From Gentiana macrophylla (lineage: Eukaryota; Streptophyta; Magnoliopsida; Gentianales; Gentianaceae): a stretch of DNA of 64,000 nucleotides. This document shows, piece after piece, positions 10,130 through 22,103 of this stretch; within the stretch, counting starts at the first letter, position 1; every line of letters begins with the position of its first letter. The stretch lies in contig CM047806.1 in NCBI GenBank assembly GCA_026214975.1, positions 48,625,947 to 48,689,946 on the forward strand, given 5' to 3'. A program made the position numbers and the translations under genes. The notes beneath the pieces were generated by a model. That model worked only from the letters and a program-made list of their open reading frames with translations, was not told the DNA's origin and ran no database searches.

Positions 10130-11690
10130 TTAGTGATGTGTGCCAGACTAGCTGTTATAGAGAAAAGACAAAAAGATGTCTAGATCAAATGTATAGGTTT
10201 ATTAGAGTTTGATTTTCTATAGGTTTGATCAAACAATCACTGTAAAAGGTCAGCTGACTTACATCAGCAGACTAGTCTAGATCAGTAGGGTAGCTTAGTC
10301 AGTAGACTAGTCAGAACCTCTTTGAAGACGGGAAGTGAGGGCTCAAACTCGTTATTGAAGGCTAAGGATCAAACTTAGTAATTAAAGTCAAGGCTATGGA
10401 ATCGAGAATTTGGAAGTGCTGTGATGACCTAAATCGATTACATATACCTTATGTACAAGGTCTAAGTTCCACAAGATAAGTGATGATTGGAACTTAGTTA
10501 TATGCAAAAGGTGTAATCTAACTTCATAAATAAAAGTTAGATAAAAGATGATGAAGTGAAGTGTTTTTAAACACAACAAAATAAGGATCATCTTATAGAT
10601 GTGTATATCAATGAGACTTATGTTCTCGGGAACTCTTTGGACACATATTTTGATTTAATCAAAATTTGTATTGGAAGATTACAAAGAAAGGGGCGATTTA
10701 ACAACCTCTCGATTTTATCAAACAAATCAATGGTTAAGATCAAATGGACGTTGGAAATATTGGACCTTTATCCAATGGATACAAGTCAAAAGGTGGACAA
10801 ATCAAAGCTGTCAAAAGGAATCGACGAGTGTCGACCCCAGAACAATCGAGAAAAAGCAAGTCAAGATGGAGACAAATCGAAAACGGCTATGTTTGAATTT
10901 CAAACATAAGTCACAAGGATTCCTACCTATAAATAGAGGACTCCTAATTCAGATACAAGTGATGAACATCAAGAGAAAAATATAAATAATCTTGAGCTTC
11001 AATTTTTGATCAAGAAAAACACCCACGACCTCTACCGAGCATAAAGCTCCTGATCCAGAAAATTTCTTCAAGTGTAATCTGCATTCAAGCTGCATCAAGT
11101 TTACACACTTGAAGACATCAAGCTGCTGATCATATCATCCTGATCAAGCTGTTGAAAGCTGAATCACTTACTTGATTCAAACTTTCTTTTACAAGAAATC
11201 TCTAAGAAGGCAGTGAAGCATCTTTGGGTGTGAAAAGATGTTGGTTGTGGTGGAGGAAAGTGGTTAAGAGGCAATCCTAACCCTTCAAGGACCAGTGGAA
11301 GACTTTAGAGCGACAATCCTACCTGTTCCAAGTGTTCGGTTTGTGAAGCCATAGTTATTGGTGAAGGACAAGCAACTTAGGGATTTTGTAATGAATTTAC
11401 ATCAAAGATCTCAGTGAATTACCTTCAACATCACAAGAGAAGAGTGGGTGACAGGATTACACCACTGGAACCACTATAAAATCGCCTACTTACTTTACTG
11501 CATTTATATTACGCACTTAGTTTATCTAACACATCAATCTACTGAATTTAGCAAGCTGAATCACACACATCTTGAAGGATGCGTGTTCTTAGATCTAAAC
11601 GAATTAGATCTACGCACTTGCACGGATGGATCACGATTTATATATCAAAACACATAATTAAAGGACTTAAACTACTACAAGGGGTTAAGA
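10130..11690 (+). mobile_element. Probable Ty1/copia-type LTR, boundaries not resolved
   Basis: No coding domain. There is a TATAAATA at 10928-10935 followed by a leader-like region. CAGCAGACTAGTCTAGATCAG and TAGTCAGTAGACTAGTCAG (near 10260-10310) are repeated motifs. The end has CACCACTGGAACCACTATAAAATCGC-type sequence (near 11460), reminiscent of LTRs of SIRE-like copia elements. No TG...CA pair with target duplication was established, so this is an inference from general character. Short ORFs here (10601-10985) look like chance. Confidence 0.4.
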
Positions 11691-11693
11691 TCA

Positions 11694-13298
11694 TGTTACC
11701 AATATAGGAAGAGAAGCCTTGATCTTCCGATGTGTTCTCCAAACGGCGGTTGGTGGACACCCTTCTTGATACACGAGCCTCCTTGATATGCAAACGAGAA
11801 AAATCCCGAAGATTTTTCCAACTCGAACCCTAAGAATAGAGGCCGAAAATTTTCGCCAATTTCTCTCGGTGAATAGTGACGTGAATAGTACCCCATTAGA
11901 CTTGGGAAGCTCTCTTTATATAGGAGAGTAATCAATGTCTTCCAAGGATTAAATAATTAAGTAATAATTATCACATTAATCCTTTTCCAAATAAAAGATA
12001 AATAAAATGATTATCCCAAACAAATTAGGATAAATCATATTATTATCTAATATTCCATGAATTATCATTTAACAAATAAAAGATAAATCACATGTCAAAT
12101 AATTATCCAAGAAAACTAATTTCTCTCTAATTAAATGATGATATTGGCGCCACCTTTAGGGTCAAAAGCCCACATAAAATGCTTTTATGTGTATTATATT
12201 ATTTAGCCCAACTAAATAATATACATGCATATCAATTAATTAGCCCACCCAATTAATTATCATTTGAGGCCCAAGTAACAAGATTACTAGTCCGAATTAC
12301 GTAAGCCACATCGGGGACCATGGACTATAACTGAGTAGCTCCAATAATTAATTATTCATCGAATGTAAAGTACATTAATTATTAATTCGGGATTACGCCA
12401 CCATAAACCCGAATCGAACTCTACCGATTATAGATGTATACTTATACTCAACCCATGAGCGAATAAGCGTCCATTGATATAATCACTACATACGGATTAA
12501 CCCTCCATGATCATCCCATTCGAGGTGGGAAGTCTCAGTGAACCCGACTCGAATATCTTATCCTTATTTACCATTAACCCCTAATGATCAATTAGTATGC
12601 ATATATCGACTAGTAGCTAATTAGTCAAATGCGAAACTCCGGGATCGATCACTTTCTTAGGGCTAACAAATAAAGGGATTTGTCTCTACTTCCCGAGGAA
12701 GGAATGGATTCCATGTCTGCGTGAAAATCGAACTACTCACTCATCCGGAGATAGTGCCAATGAGAAGTGGCTTGGAACACATATTAAAGTGAACCGTAAA
12801 TTAACACATCAAACACTACCCGGGACAAGCGGCATCTCCCCGTGATCACCTCGGGATTAAGGTTGATCCATATATGATCATCTAATGATTTAATAAGATT
12901 CCTCGATTACGGAATTATACCGAGAACATCTGATTAAATCGGTCCAATTCTATATGAATGCCATCATATATAAATGCCCCACGTAGGTACCCTCTACCGG
13001 CGAGTCCGGATAAGACTATCACACCCTAAGGTGTTACGGAGCGCATTATTGGTGTTTTAATCAAGAGACCCTAAACTCTCGATTAAGTTCACCACGGACT
13101 ACTGATTTAAGTATATCACCACTAACTCAATCCTCACGTGTAATCCATACCTTTGAGTTAAGTGGTTACATACTGACATACTTAGGGTTTGCAAAGCAGA
13201 TGTATTACTTTACAAGCACAAAGCAAGTAATAAGGTGAGATAAATTCATCATTCATTATTAAAACACAATTACACAAATTGTCTTTCGGGACACTACA
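11694..13298 (-). mobile_element. 3' LTR of a minus-strand Ty1/copia element
   Basis: Read on the minus strand it begins TGTAGTGTCCCGAAAG at 13298 directly after a polypurine tract and ends ...TTGGTAACA at 11694, giving TG...CA ends and 1605 bp. A TATA box (CTATATAAAG) is at 11923-11914. The base order before and after fits U3-R-U5. A possible left target duplication GATCA is at 11689-11693; the other end lies beyond the gap and cannot be checked. Confidence 0.65.
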
Positions 13299-13316
13299 CT
13301 AACAATCTCCCACTTG
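13299..13316 (-). other. Polypurine tract of the copia element
   Basis: Minus strand CAAGTGGGAGATTGTTAG, directly abutting the LTR start. AAGTGGGAGATTGTT is a classical plant Ty1/copia PPT that primes plus-strand DNA synthesis. A second similar tract, GAGCAAGTGGGAGAGTGTTG, lies at about 13376-13395. Confidence 0.75.
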
Positions 13317-16180
13317 CGCGAAATGACAAGCAACGATTGTTTTAGAGCACACCCTTTCTCATCTTATTCACAACACTCTCCCACTTGCTCTAAAAGCGGA
13401 TGAGACATATCTATCAATGCCGTACTTTCAAGCACTCGATCCGGTTAGGTTGTCGGACGAGAGCGATCTTTAGGATCAAAGCGTCATTGGTCCATCTAAT
13501 CGGCGGGTACTCTCTCTCAATATGCTTTTGACTTAGGTCGGTGAGAAGATCCTTCTAAGCTATCTCTTCACAGATTTTCACAATGAAGTGATATCGGCTT
13601 ATCGGACACAGGAATTACTCAGGCACCATAAAAGGAAATTCTAAGCACTATGAGTAAACACCGAGCCGAGATCAACTTAATGATCACCCTTAATCGACTA
13701 CAAGTCGAATCGGTGTAGTCAACCATATTCAAGTTTGCACTGAATATACAAGAATATGACTCCTCGTTCTCTAAAGATACTTGAGGGCGACTAAAACCGC
13801 TACTTATTGCTCGAATCCAAGATTCGATTACTATTGACTTGTGATAACTGACTTGCCGTTATCCAAGAGAGACTCTATCCCATTTTCTTTATCCGAGATT
13901 TGAGAATCATTCACGAGAGGTAGGTAGGACTACTCTCGATGAATGCCGCAAACCGTATATGCATAATCAATCTTATTCAATAAGACAGTGGGATGGCCAA
14001 TGACTCATTCTCGTGAATTTGACCAAATTAAATTCTTAGAATATAGTCCACTCTCATCATCAGAGAATCTTGGCGTGTCGGGTTCGACTTCGATTACACA
14101 CTCATCTTTGTTTCCAACCGTTTTAGTGTTATCATTTAGGAACAATAATACTACAACTTCACCAATATTGATATCCGAGTCTACGAAAGACTTATCAATA
14201 CTTTGGTCAAGTTCACATATTTTAAAACATGTGACTTTTAAATGACCGAGAGGTTCTCTTAAATCCACAAAGGATATAAGCCATGGCAGCCTCTCACCAA
14301 AGGTTCTTTCGAATGAATTAAGATATCGTTAGTCAAAAAAAAAAGTCTTGGGAATCACCCTATCTTACGCTTTGTAACGAATCCGTTATTCATTCTTAGC
14401 TAAAACCATACATTTCAAAATGAATTGATTCCGTTGTTCGGCAAAGAAAGTCAGAGGAATCACCCTATTTCTCGCTTTAACGAAATCTAGCAAGGACCGA
14501 GTGGTGAGAGAGTTCAGTGCCGTTAACTCTCTACTTGTCGAGGGAATCACCCCTATACCACTCAACTTTGCGCCGAAAGTTTAAACTTTCCTATTCATTC
14601 GACTTTTTCGTGTAGATCCAATTGCTCTCTGGGCTGAGACACTCGGGTGGTTCTACAAGAGGTCGGAAATAAATCTGAGTACCAAAACTCCATTCACAGG
14701 GTTAAGGTTTTCAAACCAACCTCTATAATCGTAATCCTATCTGACCACCCTGAGCCATATGTTATCAATCACCCCAACAGATTATAAAGTCCACAAAATC
14801 ACAATGGGTCAACGGTTAAACCATACTCCCATTGTGTCTTGGGTGGATTGACATTCTCGATCTAGTAGTATTTATCGGTGTAATCACCAACAACCGATGT
14901 GGTCCGATTAAATCGAGATAGTAACTCACCTTTGGGTAACCGTACTCAAGGTTTAAGGTTGTTTACTTATAGATTCTATCGGAAGGCTTGTGACAGTTCA
15001 ACCGTCACTTTTCGATCTCAAGAATCTTATAATCAACCTTCACTCGTCTCATTAAGATGTTTCACAAACAATCCACAATCGAACGTATGCGATAAAATTT
15101 CCATCCTACCTTTAAGCATTAAATGCTAAATGCCTACATTTATGGAAGTGGTGTAAACCGAATTCACTCCTTATCCATAAACTCACTAGCATCTTCTAGG
15201 TAGACTTCTCGGTTTACATAATAATGTGAACCGTTATTTTGCAACGAATTATCTTAATCGAGTTTAGCGATTGTATTGTAGCATATCAATAACTATATAG
15301 GGCAAGTCTATGGTTTCTTCCTCGGTGAGAAACATTCCACTGTGAGGCGGGCCGAGCATCATCCCAAGACTATGCGATAGCCTATTTCGAGCATGGAATA
15401 CTCTATTCTCTCGCTAAAATCAGAGACACCTCCTCGTATTCTTTCGATAAACCAACCAAATGTGTTTTGAGTAGTTATCGAGGCGAGAATGTCACCACTC
15501 AAAATCTCCCACTAGCTTGTATCTCTCACTTTAGACCTCGAAGGTCATGGTGAACAAGCTATGTTACCCCTTCAAAACTATTACCCCTTTCCGATTGAAA
15601 GAAACTTAGTCATTGTTCCTTTGAGATAGTGTTCCAATGATGGGAGATAGGAATCACCCTTAGCCAAGGTCGGCAACAGGTCTTGTCTCAGGATATATGC
15701 ACTAATTAATAGATATTGAAAGGTCGTTTATCTTAATACGGGAAACCTTTTACCTTTAATAGTTTTAGATGTGTTACACGTACTTATTCAATTGTTTCTA
15801 AGTGGTTCGACTTTATCAAACAAAAGTCCGAGTCTCGGATTCGTATTACAAATGTCATATTCACTTTCTATGTGGCAACAATATATCGAGTTGAAAGTGA
15901 ATCCAATTGTTTCAACGAATCGTAAAACGAAAAATAAATTTTTTCGTGATATTCAAGGATAGAATCAGAAATTCATTTCCTTATATCACTCCCACTATTC
16001 TAGCCGAAATTATCGCCCGTTGTTACTTTATTAATGCATGACTTTATTGTTCTTCCAAAGAACTAAGCCACCGAGTCAAGTTACTTTCGTTAAGAAAGTC
16101 GCTAAGGATTCATTGGTTAGTGATCCGAAATCACTTTCCTTATCCTATACTTTCTTTAATTAATGTTTCGGTTTAGCCTC
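13317..16180 (-). mobile_element. Internal region of the minus-strand copia element, no pol recognised
   Basis: In an autonomous copia element the RT/RNase H region should end next to the PPT. None of its motifs is visible in these 2.9 kb in any frame. The sequence contains a duplicated PPT-like tract (near 13376), repeated phrases such as AATCACCCTAT with variants (14352, 14460, 14545, 15652), and only short ORFs. It is best read as a non-autonomous copia derivative or a long non-coding 3' segment. It runs into the assembly gap, so the upstream LTR cannot be seen. Confidence 0.45.
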
Positions 16181-16280
16181 NNNNNNNNNNNNNNNNNNNN
16201 NNNNNNNNNNNNNNNNNNNNNNNNNNNNNNNNNNNNNNNNNNNNNNNNNNNNNNNNNNNNNNNNNNNNNNNNNNNNNNNN
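16181..16280. other. Assembly gap (100 N)
   Basis: Exactly 100 unresolved bases, a conventional placeholder for a gap of unknown size. It separates copia-derived sequence on the left from the NF-YB gene on the right and hides the 3' exon(s) of NF-YB. Confidence 1.
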
Positions 16281-16294
16281 GAAATTTGAATTAC

Positions 16295-17064
16295 CTCACG
16301 ATATCTATTCAAGTGCAAACTTGAGAGTCAATATAATCTTCAAAATCAAGAGTAGCCATGGCTCCAGTAAGTCATCACCATTGATGGTCTCTTTCTTTTC
16401 TCCATTTGACACTTATCACTTGTTCCTGAATTTTTAATACAATCCATACAATCAACATTAGCCGAAATCATTGAATACAGGCACGCGAAAACAATTCATA
16501 TATCTGTAATAACTGATAAGCATGTCACAAGCCTCATGCACACCAACCTCAACTTAAATCATTATATACAGCATCTCAGTAATGGCAATCTAAATTAATG
16601 GCTGGCAATTGTATTTATCCATTCAAAACTTACTTTAACTGCATAGTGTTAAACCTGAGAACCTAAACACCTGGTAAAGTAAAGTAGATTTGAATATTTT
16701 CAAGGATAGCGTGATGATATTGTAGCAAGGAGCTTTAAGTCTTACTAATCATTCAATGGTCTCAAAACAAAAAGTGCCAACAAACAGGTACTCAAAGGAA
16801 ATAAATGAAAAGTACTACATACTCGCTTAGTGATGAAACCGATGAACTCAGAGACGCATTCTGAACAGTCTCTTTAGCATCCTTAGCAATTTTACCATTA
16901 GCTGGTAACGCTTTGCTTCATGATCCGACTAATATTAGCAATCGGCAAGAACTTGTCTTGCTCCCTAACATTAGACCTGGGACTCTGGTCCCCACTCACT
17001 CGAGGCTCCCACCTCCAGGAGGACTCCGCGCGGATCCATCCCTCCCTGTGTGTCAATCCGCCAT
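16295..17064 (-). CDS. NF-YB: NF-YB subunit of the CCAAT-binding factor, partial, frames disturbed
   Basis: Exon A (17064-16823) starts at an ATG reading MAD. It carries DQSPRSN, then VREQDKFLPIANISRIMK in one frame, then in shifted frames ALPANGKIAKDAKETVQ-type sequence. This is the histone-fold core of NF-YB, which pairs with NF-YC and NF-YA to bind CCAAT boxes. Intron 16822-16426 (GTATGT...CAG). Exon B (16425-16295) encodes DKCQMEKRK, TINGDDLL, AMATL and FEDYID, ending at a GTAA donor. The Lys in KIAKDAKE (where LEC1-type proteins have Asp) and the DQSPRSN leader suggest the non-LEC1 NF-YB1/8/10-like group. At least four single-base indels interrupt the frame. The C-terminal exon falls in the gap. 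Either a real gene with assembly indels or a recent pseudogene. Confidence 0.85.
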
Positions 17065-18144
17065 AACAAAACCTAATTTTCCAGCATTTGATTCCAAAAT
17101 TCGCACAAACAATCAAAATTATACAACTTTAACGATTTAATACAAGGAACAACATAAAGAGATGGTGAATGATGTTGAGCCGTTGACCAGTTTTAAATAT
17201 GAGAAACAAGTCCTTTTTTGCAATGCTGCATGCATTATTTGTAACTCTAAATCCAGTCATCCTATACATGAGGATGGAGGAATGCACTTGATGTATGGTA
17301 CAAATGAGCAACAGACAACAATAACATGAATGAACGATGTGTCAAGGAGTTAAGATTGAAGATGTAACCTTTATTCGCTCATATTTTCCAATAGCACCTA
17401 TCCGCTTAAAACCCCTGTCTGGCCTGCTGGAATCCTTGAAGAAGCATGAAATCTCAGTGGTTGATTGAGACACATTAATAAGCATCCACCACACCATGGT
17501 GTCTGTCACTACCTCAGACCAGCCATAAAAAAGGGAAAAAATACAAAACAAGCAGAACGTTATGTAAAATAGATAAATGTTACCATCTAGAAGATTGGTT
17601 TTAGTGTGTAGAAAGGATACGATCTCGACCTCATCTGCAAGATTAGGGGAAAAATTGGAGGCAAAAAATAAGTAAAATAAGGAACCAATACAGATCACCC
17701 AAGCTGCAATAAGAACCAAATTCATACATATATGAAGTAAAAACCAGAAACAAAACAGCAAGAAATGACACAGCAAAAGAAAAAAAACTCCACTGCAAAG
17801 AACACATTTGTAATCCCAGAAATGTTTTCTGATTCATGATGAAACATATTTATACCAAAACAAGAAAAAGGCGGGTGTTGGAAGAGTGACGTAAACGCAC
17901 TCATACTCTGGGAACGACAAAGGGGTCAATTAAGCTTAATCCAGATTTCCTGAGAAATCTATCTCGATTCAAAGGTTGTAGAGAACAGATTATTGATTCA
18001 CCATTTACAATCCGAAAATTGGTAAATAAATAAACAAACCCACATAACAAGCACCAGTCACAAAAGAATCCGAGAAAATCAAGCAGTTACACTTAATTAG
18101 TAGAGGATATATTGACGAAGAAGAAGATGAAACAAAATACATAC

Positions 18145-18350
18145 TGCGAAAAGAAGCTGAGGAATCAAGCTACGGGTTCAATACCAGACGAAAAGGACAG
18201 TGGGGTTTGCAGAGGAGGCAGCGGCGGTGGTTATCAGTGTAGCACCGCCGAATCATGTAGCACCGCTGAATCACCGCCGAAAGAGAAGAGAGAAGAATGG
18301 AGAGCAGACGGGAGACAGAACCGGAGATGGAGACCGAGAAGCTGGGTATA
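18145..18350 (-). other. Probable 5' UTR exon of the NF-YB gene
   Basis: On the minus strand a CT-rich leader (TTCTCTCTTCTCTTTCGG and nearby) with a local repeat GGCGGTGCTACA (twice near 18240-18265) ends at GCA-GTATGTATTTTG, a good donor at 18144. An acceptor AAATTAG-GTTTTGTT lies just before the NF-YB ATG at 17064. A leader exon plus long 5' intron is common in this NF-YB group. This is inferred from splice-like sites and position; no transcript was available. Confidence 0.45.
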
Positions 18351-19378
18351 ATTGCACTCTAGTAAACAAAATCGTAGGGGAAGTAGTGGAGCATCCACTA
18401 ACTTCTAAACATTACAAATTTAATTATTTCTGCAAATATTCTTTCATACAAAGAATTAACAAAGCTCAAACAAGCAAAAAGGGAAAATTATATGAAACCT
18501 AGGGTGCAGTTACTTCAATTTTTTTTTTCTTCGGTAAGGAATTACTATAATTCACACAAAATTATCAAGAAAAAAATTACTTGTACCTGCTGCTCCCCAG
18601 AAGTTTCTGCATCCCTAGACAAACGACGGCGCTCTCCGCCTATCTTCATATCTGTCTACTCTTTCTAGAATCTCCATTGAATAAACCTCTTCGTTTCAAA
18701 AATTCACGATTATTCAGCACAAAAACAATAAACAAACAGAAGAGATTCAGAAGAAAAAGAGGGAATTGAATTCAGAAGAGATTCAGAAGAAAAGAGAGCG
18801 AAGCTCGCGAAGCTCGTTACCATCGGACTTGAACGGCCGGAGAACAAAGCACGAAACACACCTTCCAGAAGAAGAGGAGGAGACCGGCAGAAATGAGAAA
18901 TGGAACCTATGTAAAACCATGCCCATATCTTTAACCTCCGTTTTCCAATGTCAGTGGAGACACTGTAGATCTTCAGTGCCAAAATCGATAGACCACAGGG
19001 CGAAAATGGCGGTGGTGGAGGTTGAAATCGATAGTGGAAGACCAGCGAAAGAAAAGGGAAAACGGCGTCGTTTGAACGACCAAAATTTGAGAATCAACAT
19101 TTAAAGGCTTACTACAAGGTATGATATATATATATATATTTGTCATCCGTCCTTCCAAGAAGTCAAACCACACCTTCATCTTTATATAGCATAAGCTTCT
19201 ACAGATCAAAACAATTTCAAACCTCAACTTTGTCCAAAATTATTTGTTCAAATTCCTCAAAACACAATTCTCATAAATCAATAGATATAGTAATCATCTC
19301 CATAAAACATGTGCAGTCCATTTACTTGTGGCACTTCCAACTTCCTGCGGAAGAATATGACATTGAAGAGCTTCTAAG
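18351..19378. other. Intergenic region between the divergent NF-YB and small-protein genes
   Basis: Contains an AAACGACGCCGTTTT-type motif near 19064, CT-rich leaders, a TA microsatellite (19125-19138) and a direct repeat GAAGAGATTCAGAAGAAAA (near 18740 and 18775). ORFs of about 90-110 codons on both strands (18710-19104) have no recognisable domain. It probably holds promoters and untranslated exons. Confidence 0.45.
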
Positions 19379-20071
19379 TCCATGTAAATCACACACAAAA
19401 CCGCAAAAAGATCAAGCCTGGCAGGAGCAAGAACCCTTACGCGGACAGCGGGCGTGACAAATTCAATGCACTATTAGCAGAGTTAGAGAGCAAGAAACAG
19501 AAGATTTACACACAGAAAGGATCCGAAGACATCTCTTTCATTCGGTTTGTTTACTCGAGCTCAGGCGGCGATTGGAAACCGATTGTTGTGAAAGCCAAAG
19601 TGAAAATTGGATCAGAGGAAGCCTCTCCAGAACATGTTGTAAAACATGGAAAGAATCATGTGATGGAGGAAGCCTCTCCTGCAGAACATGTTGTTAAAGT
19701 AAGTAATGGTGGGATTATGAGCAAAAGTTCTCAAGTGAAAAGTGAAATAAGATCAAGATCAAGAACATCTAGGTTTTTCTCCTTGGAAAATTTGAGGCAA
19801 CCTCTTCCTATTTGAGTTTGATGTTGATTTTGATGTTGTTGCTTTTGAGTATTTCTGGTAAAACTTTTGCAATACTATTTACAACAATTGATGGTACATA
19901 TTGCCTCTCCCTATAAAGGAAAAAGGAGTAGCATTGAAGAAAAATGAATATACTAGAAAATTGAGTGAGAGAAATGTTCTCAAGAATGGATCGGCTTCCC
20001 CAAATAGTGTGTTGGATTGTCCAGAAGGCAATTCACCTGCTGCAAAACATGCTCATCGGAAAAGCTGGTGA
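19379..20071 (+). CDS. Plant-conserved small protein of unknown function, two visible exons
   Basis: Exon 1 (open from 19378 after a TAA, ends 19698) encodes [54 protein letters not shown] and a duplicated [10 protein letters not shown] segment. Exon 2 (19919-20071) encodes [46 protein letters not shown]-stop. The intron 19699-19918 (GTAAGT...AAAG) keeps phase 0 across the junction, supporting the model; reading through instead gives a stop at 19813. An acceptor CTAAG at 19374-19378 would place the initiator Met in an upstream exon not identified. The basic NPYA...DKF...LLAELE...KKQKIY pattern resembles a family of uncharacterised plant proteins. Unlike its neighbours the frame is intact, so it is probably a functional gene. 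Confidence 0.7.
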
Positions 20072-20599
20072 AAAGTTCAAAATTAACCCACATCCAATTT
20101 GTTTTTGGCTCTTTTATTCTTTCGTTATGGCGACTGTAAATTACGTAAGAAGTTTTACCGATTTGCGATGTTAAATGAGGTTGGAAAAACCCATCCATCG
20201 TTGTACATTGTAATACATAATCTTATTTTTTAATGAAACTCAAAGAAGGAATCATGGTCAAAGGCTGCGTTAAATTGTTTCTCAATTTTCAAATCTTGTA
20301 TTAGGGTATAATACATTATATTTAGGAAGCATCTTTTCATATATCACACTATTCTCGACCCACATACGCCGTAACGCGATCGATTATCGCGACTTAATTT
20401 CACTGTAACTTAATCTGCTTTTAGATTCAATATCGGTCATAAAATCTATTTTATACATTCTCAATTCGAATTCTGATAGAAATATTCAATATTTTGGGTC
20501 ATAATAGATATTCATGAAAATTGAAGGATAAAGTTGGAAAAAATATGTGAGCTTAAGATATTTTGTCGTGCAGAAAAATATTCATTATATTTATTATTT
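20072..20599. other. 3' flank of the small-protein gene, no gene seen
   Basis: AT-rich; possible polyadenylation context near 20220 (AATCTTATTTTTTAATG). An ORF at 19965-20174 in another frame overlaps exon 2 and has no recognisable features. A copia-type LTR may begin in the right part. Confidence 0.4.
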
Positions 20600-21802
20600 A
20601 TCATCATTATTGTACCCTCTAGAACATTCTAGAATGTGCATGTGTATGTGTTTTACCCTATATAATTGTAAATAATGATATTGTGTAATCGTCAAACCAT
20701 TCTTTAACTCATAAAACAAATTTATTATGGTATTATAGTTATCTCAATTCCGAGTTCCTATCCAATCTCTTCTCTTTCTTTTCCAACAAAAGCCGATGTC
20801 TGCTTCATAACCTCCTCCAAACCCACCGCCATCGCCCTTCCTTCCTTTTGGTCGCCCATCCATTCTCCTCCTTAATCGGCATCACCTCTTATCTCTCATT
20901 CAACTCGCCAAATCGCCAACCTCATGGACAATTCAACTTCTCGCAGCTAATCCCACATCATAGCTACCAACCCTCCTAACTCTTCCTTTGTCGCCATTAA
21001 TAGTGCCGCCCAGAACCTATAAAATTATCTCCGCCAACATGTCATGGAAGATGCAATTTCACACTTTGTTCACTAGTTATGAATTATTGGGATTTATTGA
21101 TGGAACCAAGCCTTGTCAACCGTGATACCACTATTATCGATGATGCTTTAAGCCAAACCCTAATCATTCTCTCGTGGGTTTGATATGATCGATGGTTTTA
21201 AATGCACTATTGATATCTTAAACACAAGAAGTTGTTATGTATATTTCGTGATGCCACCACAACTCGTCAGTGCATATGAAATTCTTGCTTCCACTTATGC
21301 GAATCCATTGTGAGGATGCATTAAACAACTCAAATTTCATCTACGCACTACGACAAGAGGTACTCACCAATTTCGCTTATCTTCGCTTGTTAAAAGTAAA
21401 GTCGATGAATTGGCATCTTTGGGGGCTCCACTTGATCTCGAGGATCTTATTGATCACATAATAGCCGATTGGTGATGAATACATCGAGTTGGTACGTGCA
21501 TTTAAAGCCGGGACACTTTTATTACATCCGAATAATTGCATAAAAATACTTAATTTTGTGGTAAGGCTTTTCAAAGAGTATACCCATTGATCCCATCTCA
21601 TCCATACAAATTTCTCTTGGCATCTCTTAGGTTTCGTGCATCATGCCATAGGCCCCCACTCATCACCACGTGGATGGGTCTCCTTAGCCTTCACCTCAAC
21701 CATGTCGGCCTCACCTTAGTATCACCATCGTAATCCACCCCGCCCTCGTGATCAACCTCACCCTTATCTTGGAAAATTCTAGCAATATGGTGTGTGGTGG
21801 TG
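20600..21802 (+). mobile_element. Ty1/copia relic 1: LTR end, PBS and gag, truncated
   Basis: A TATATAA near 20661 lies in an LTR-like end. TGGTATTATAGTTA at 20728-20741 resembles the initiator-Met tRNA PBS TGGTATCAGAGC. The following gag pieces include LLGFIDGTKPCQP (near 21085) and YEILASTYANP (near 21275), KQLKFHLRTTTRGT and KSKVDELASLGAPLDLEDLI (near 21390-21450), which are copia gag (UBN2/Retrotran_gag) motifs. Frames shift several times. The copy stops where copia relic 2 begins (21803). Confidence 0.7.
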
Positions 21803-22103
21803 TGTTATAGTATAAGAGATGAAGAAGTCGCTAAAGTGCAAGCTCACCGAATACAGCTTTGTTGATGAGCTACGATAAAGTCTCATCACCAAGCTGCCTC
21901 ACTGGATAATTAGATTTAGTTTAATATGTAAACGGTTAATTAGTTTGTTATAACCATTTGTAACTAACTTATAACATAATCATGTGGTGTATGAAGCTAT
22001 AAATACCCTATGATCACCTACCTTATGTTGTAACTTGTAACTTTCAGCTTTATCAATAATAATTCCGTATTTTACTTTCGATATTACTCTATAAACTTCA
22101 TCA
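21803..22103 (+). mobile_element. 5' LTR of Ty1/copia relic 2 (301 bp)
   Basis: Begins TGTTATAGTATAAG and ends ACTTCATCA, followed directly by TGGTACTGCAC (22104), a degenerate Met-tRNA PBS. TATAAATA at 21998-22005 gives the promoter. Short LTRs of this size are usual for plant copia elements. It is inserted into the end of copia relic 1. Confidence 0.75.

Noticed and set aside
17342..17904. Phe/Leu-rich minus-strand ORFs suggesting a membrane protein
   Set aside because: They lie in the predicted 5' intron of NF-YB, are T-rich and have no conserved motif.
18710..19104. Overlapping ORFs on both strands as genes
   Set aside because: Low-complexity GAAGAGATTCAG repeats and UTR-like composition; no domain recognised.
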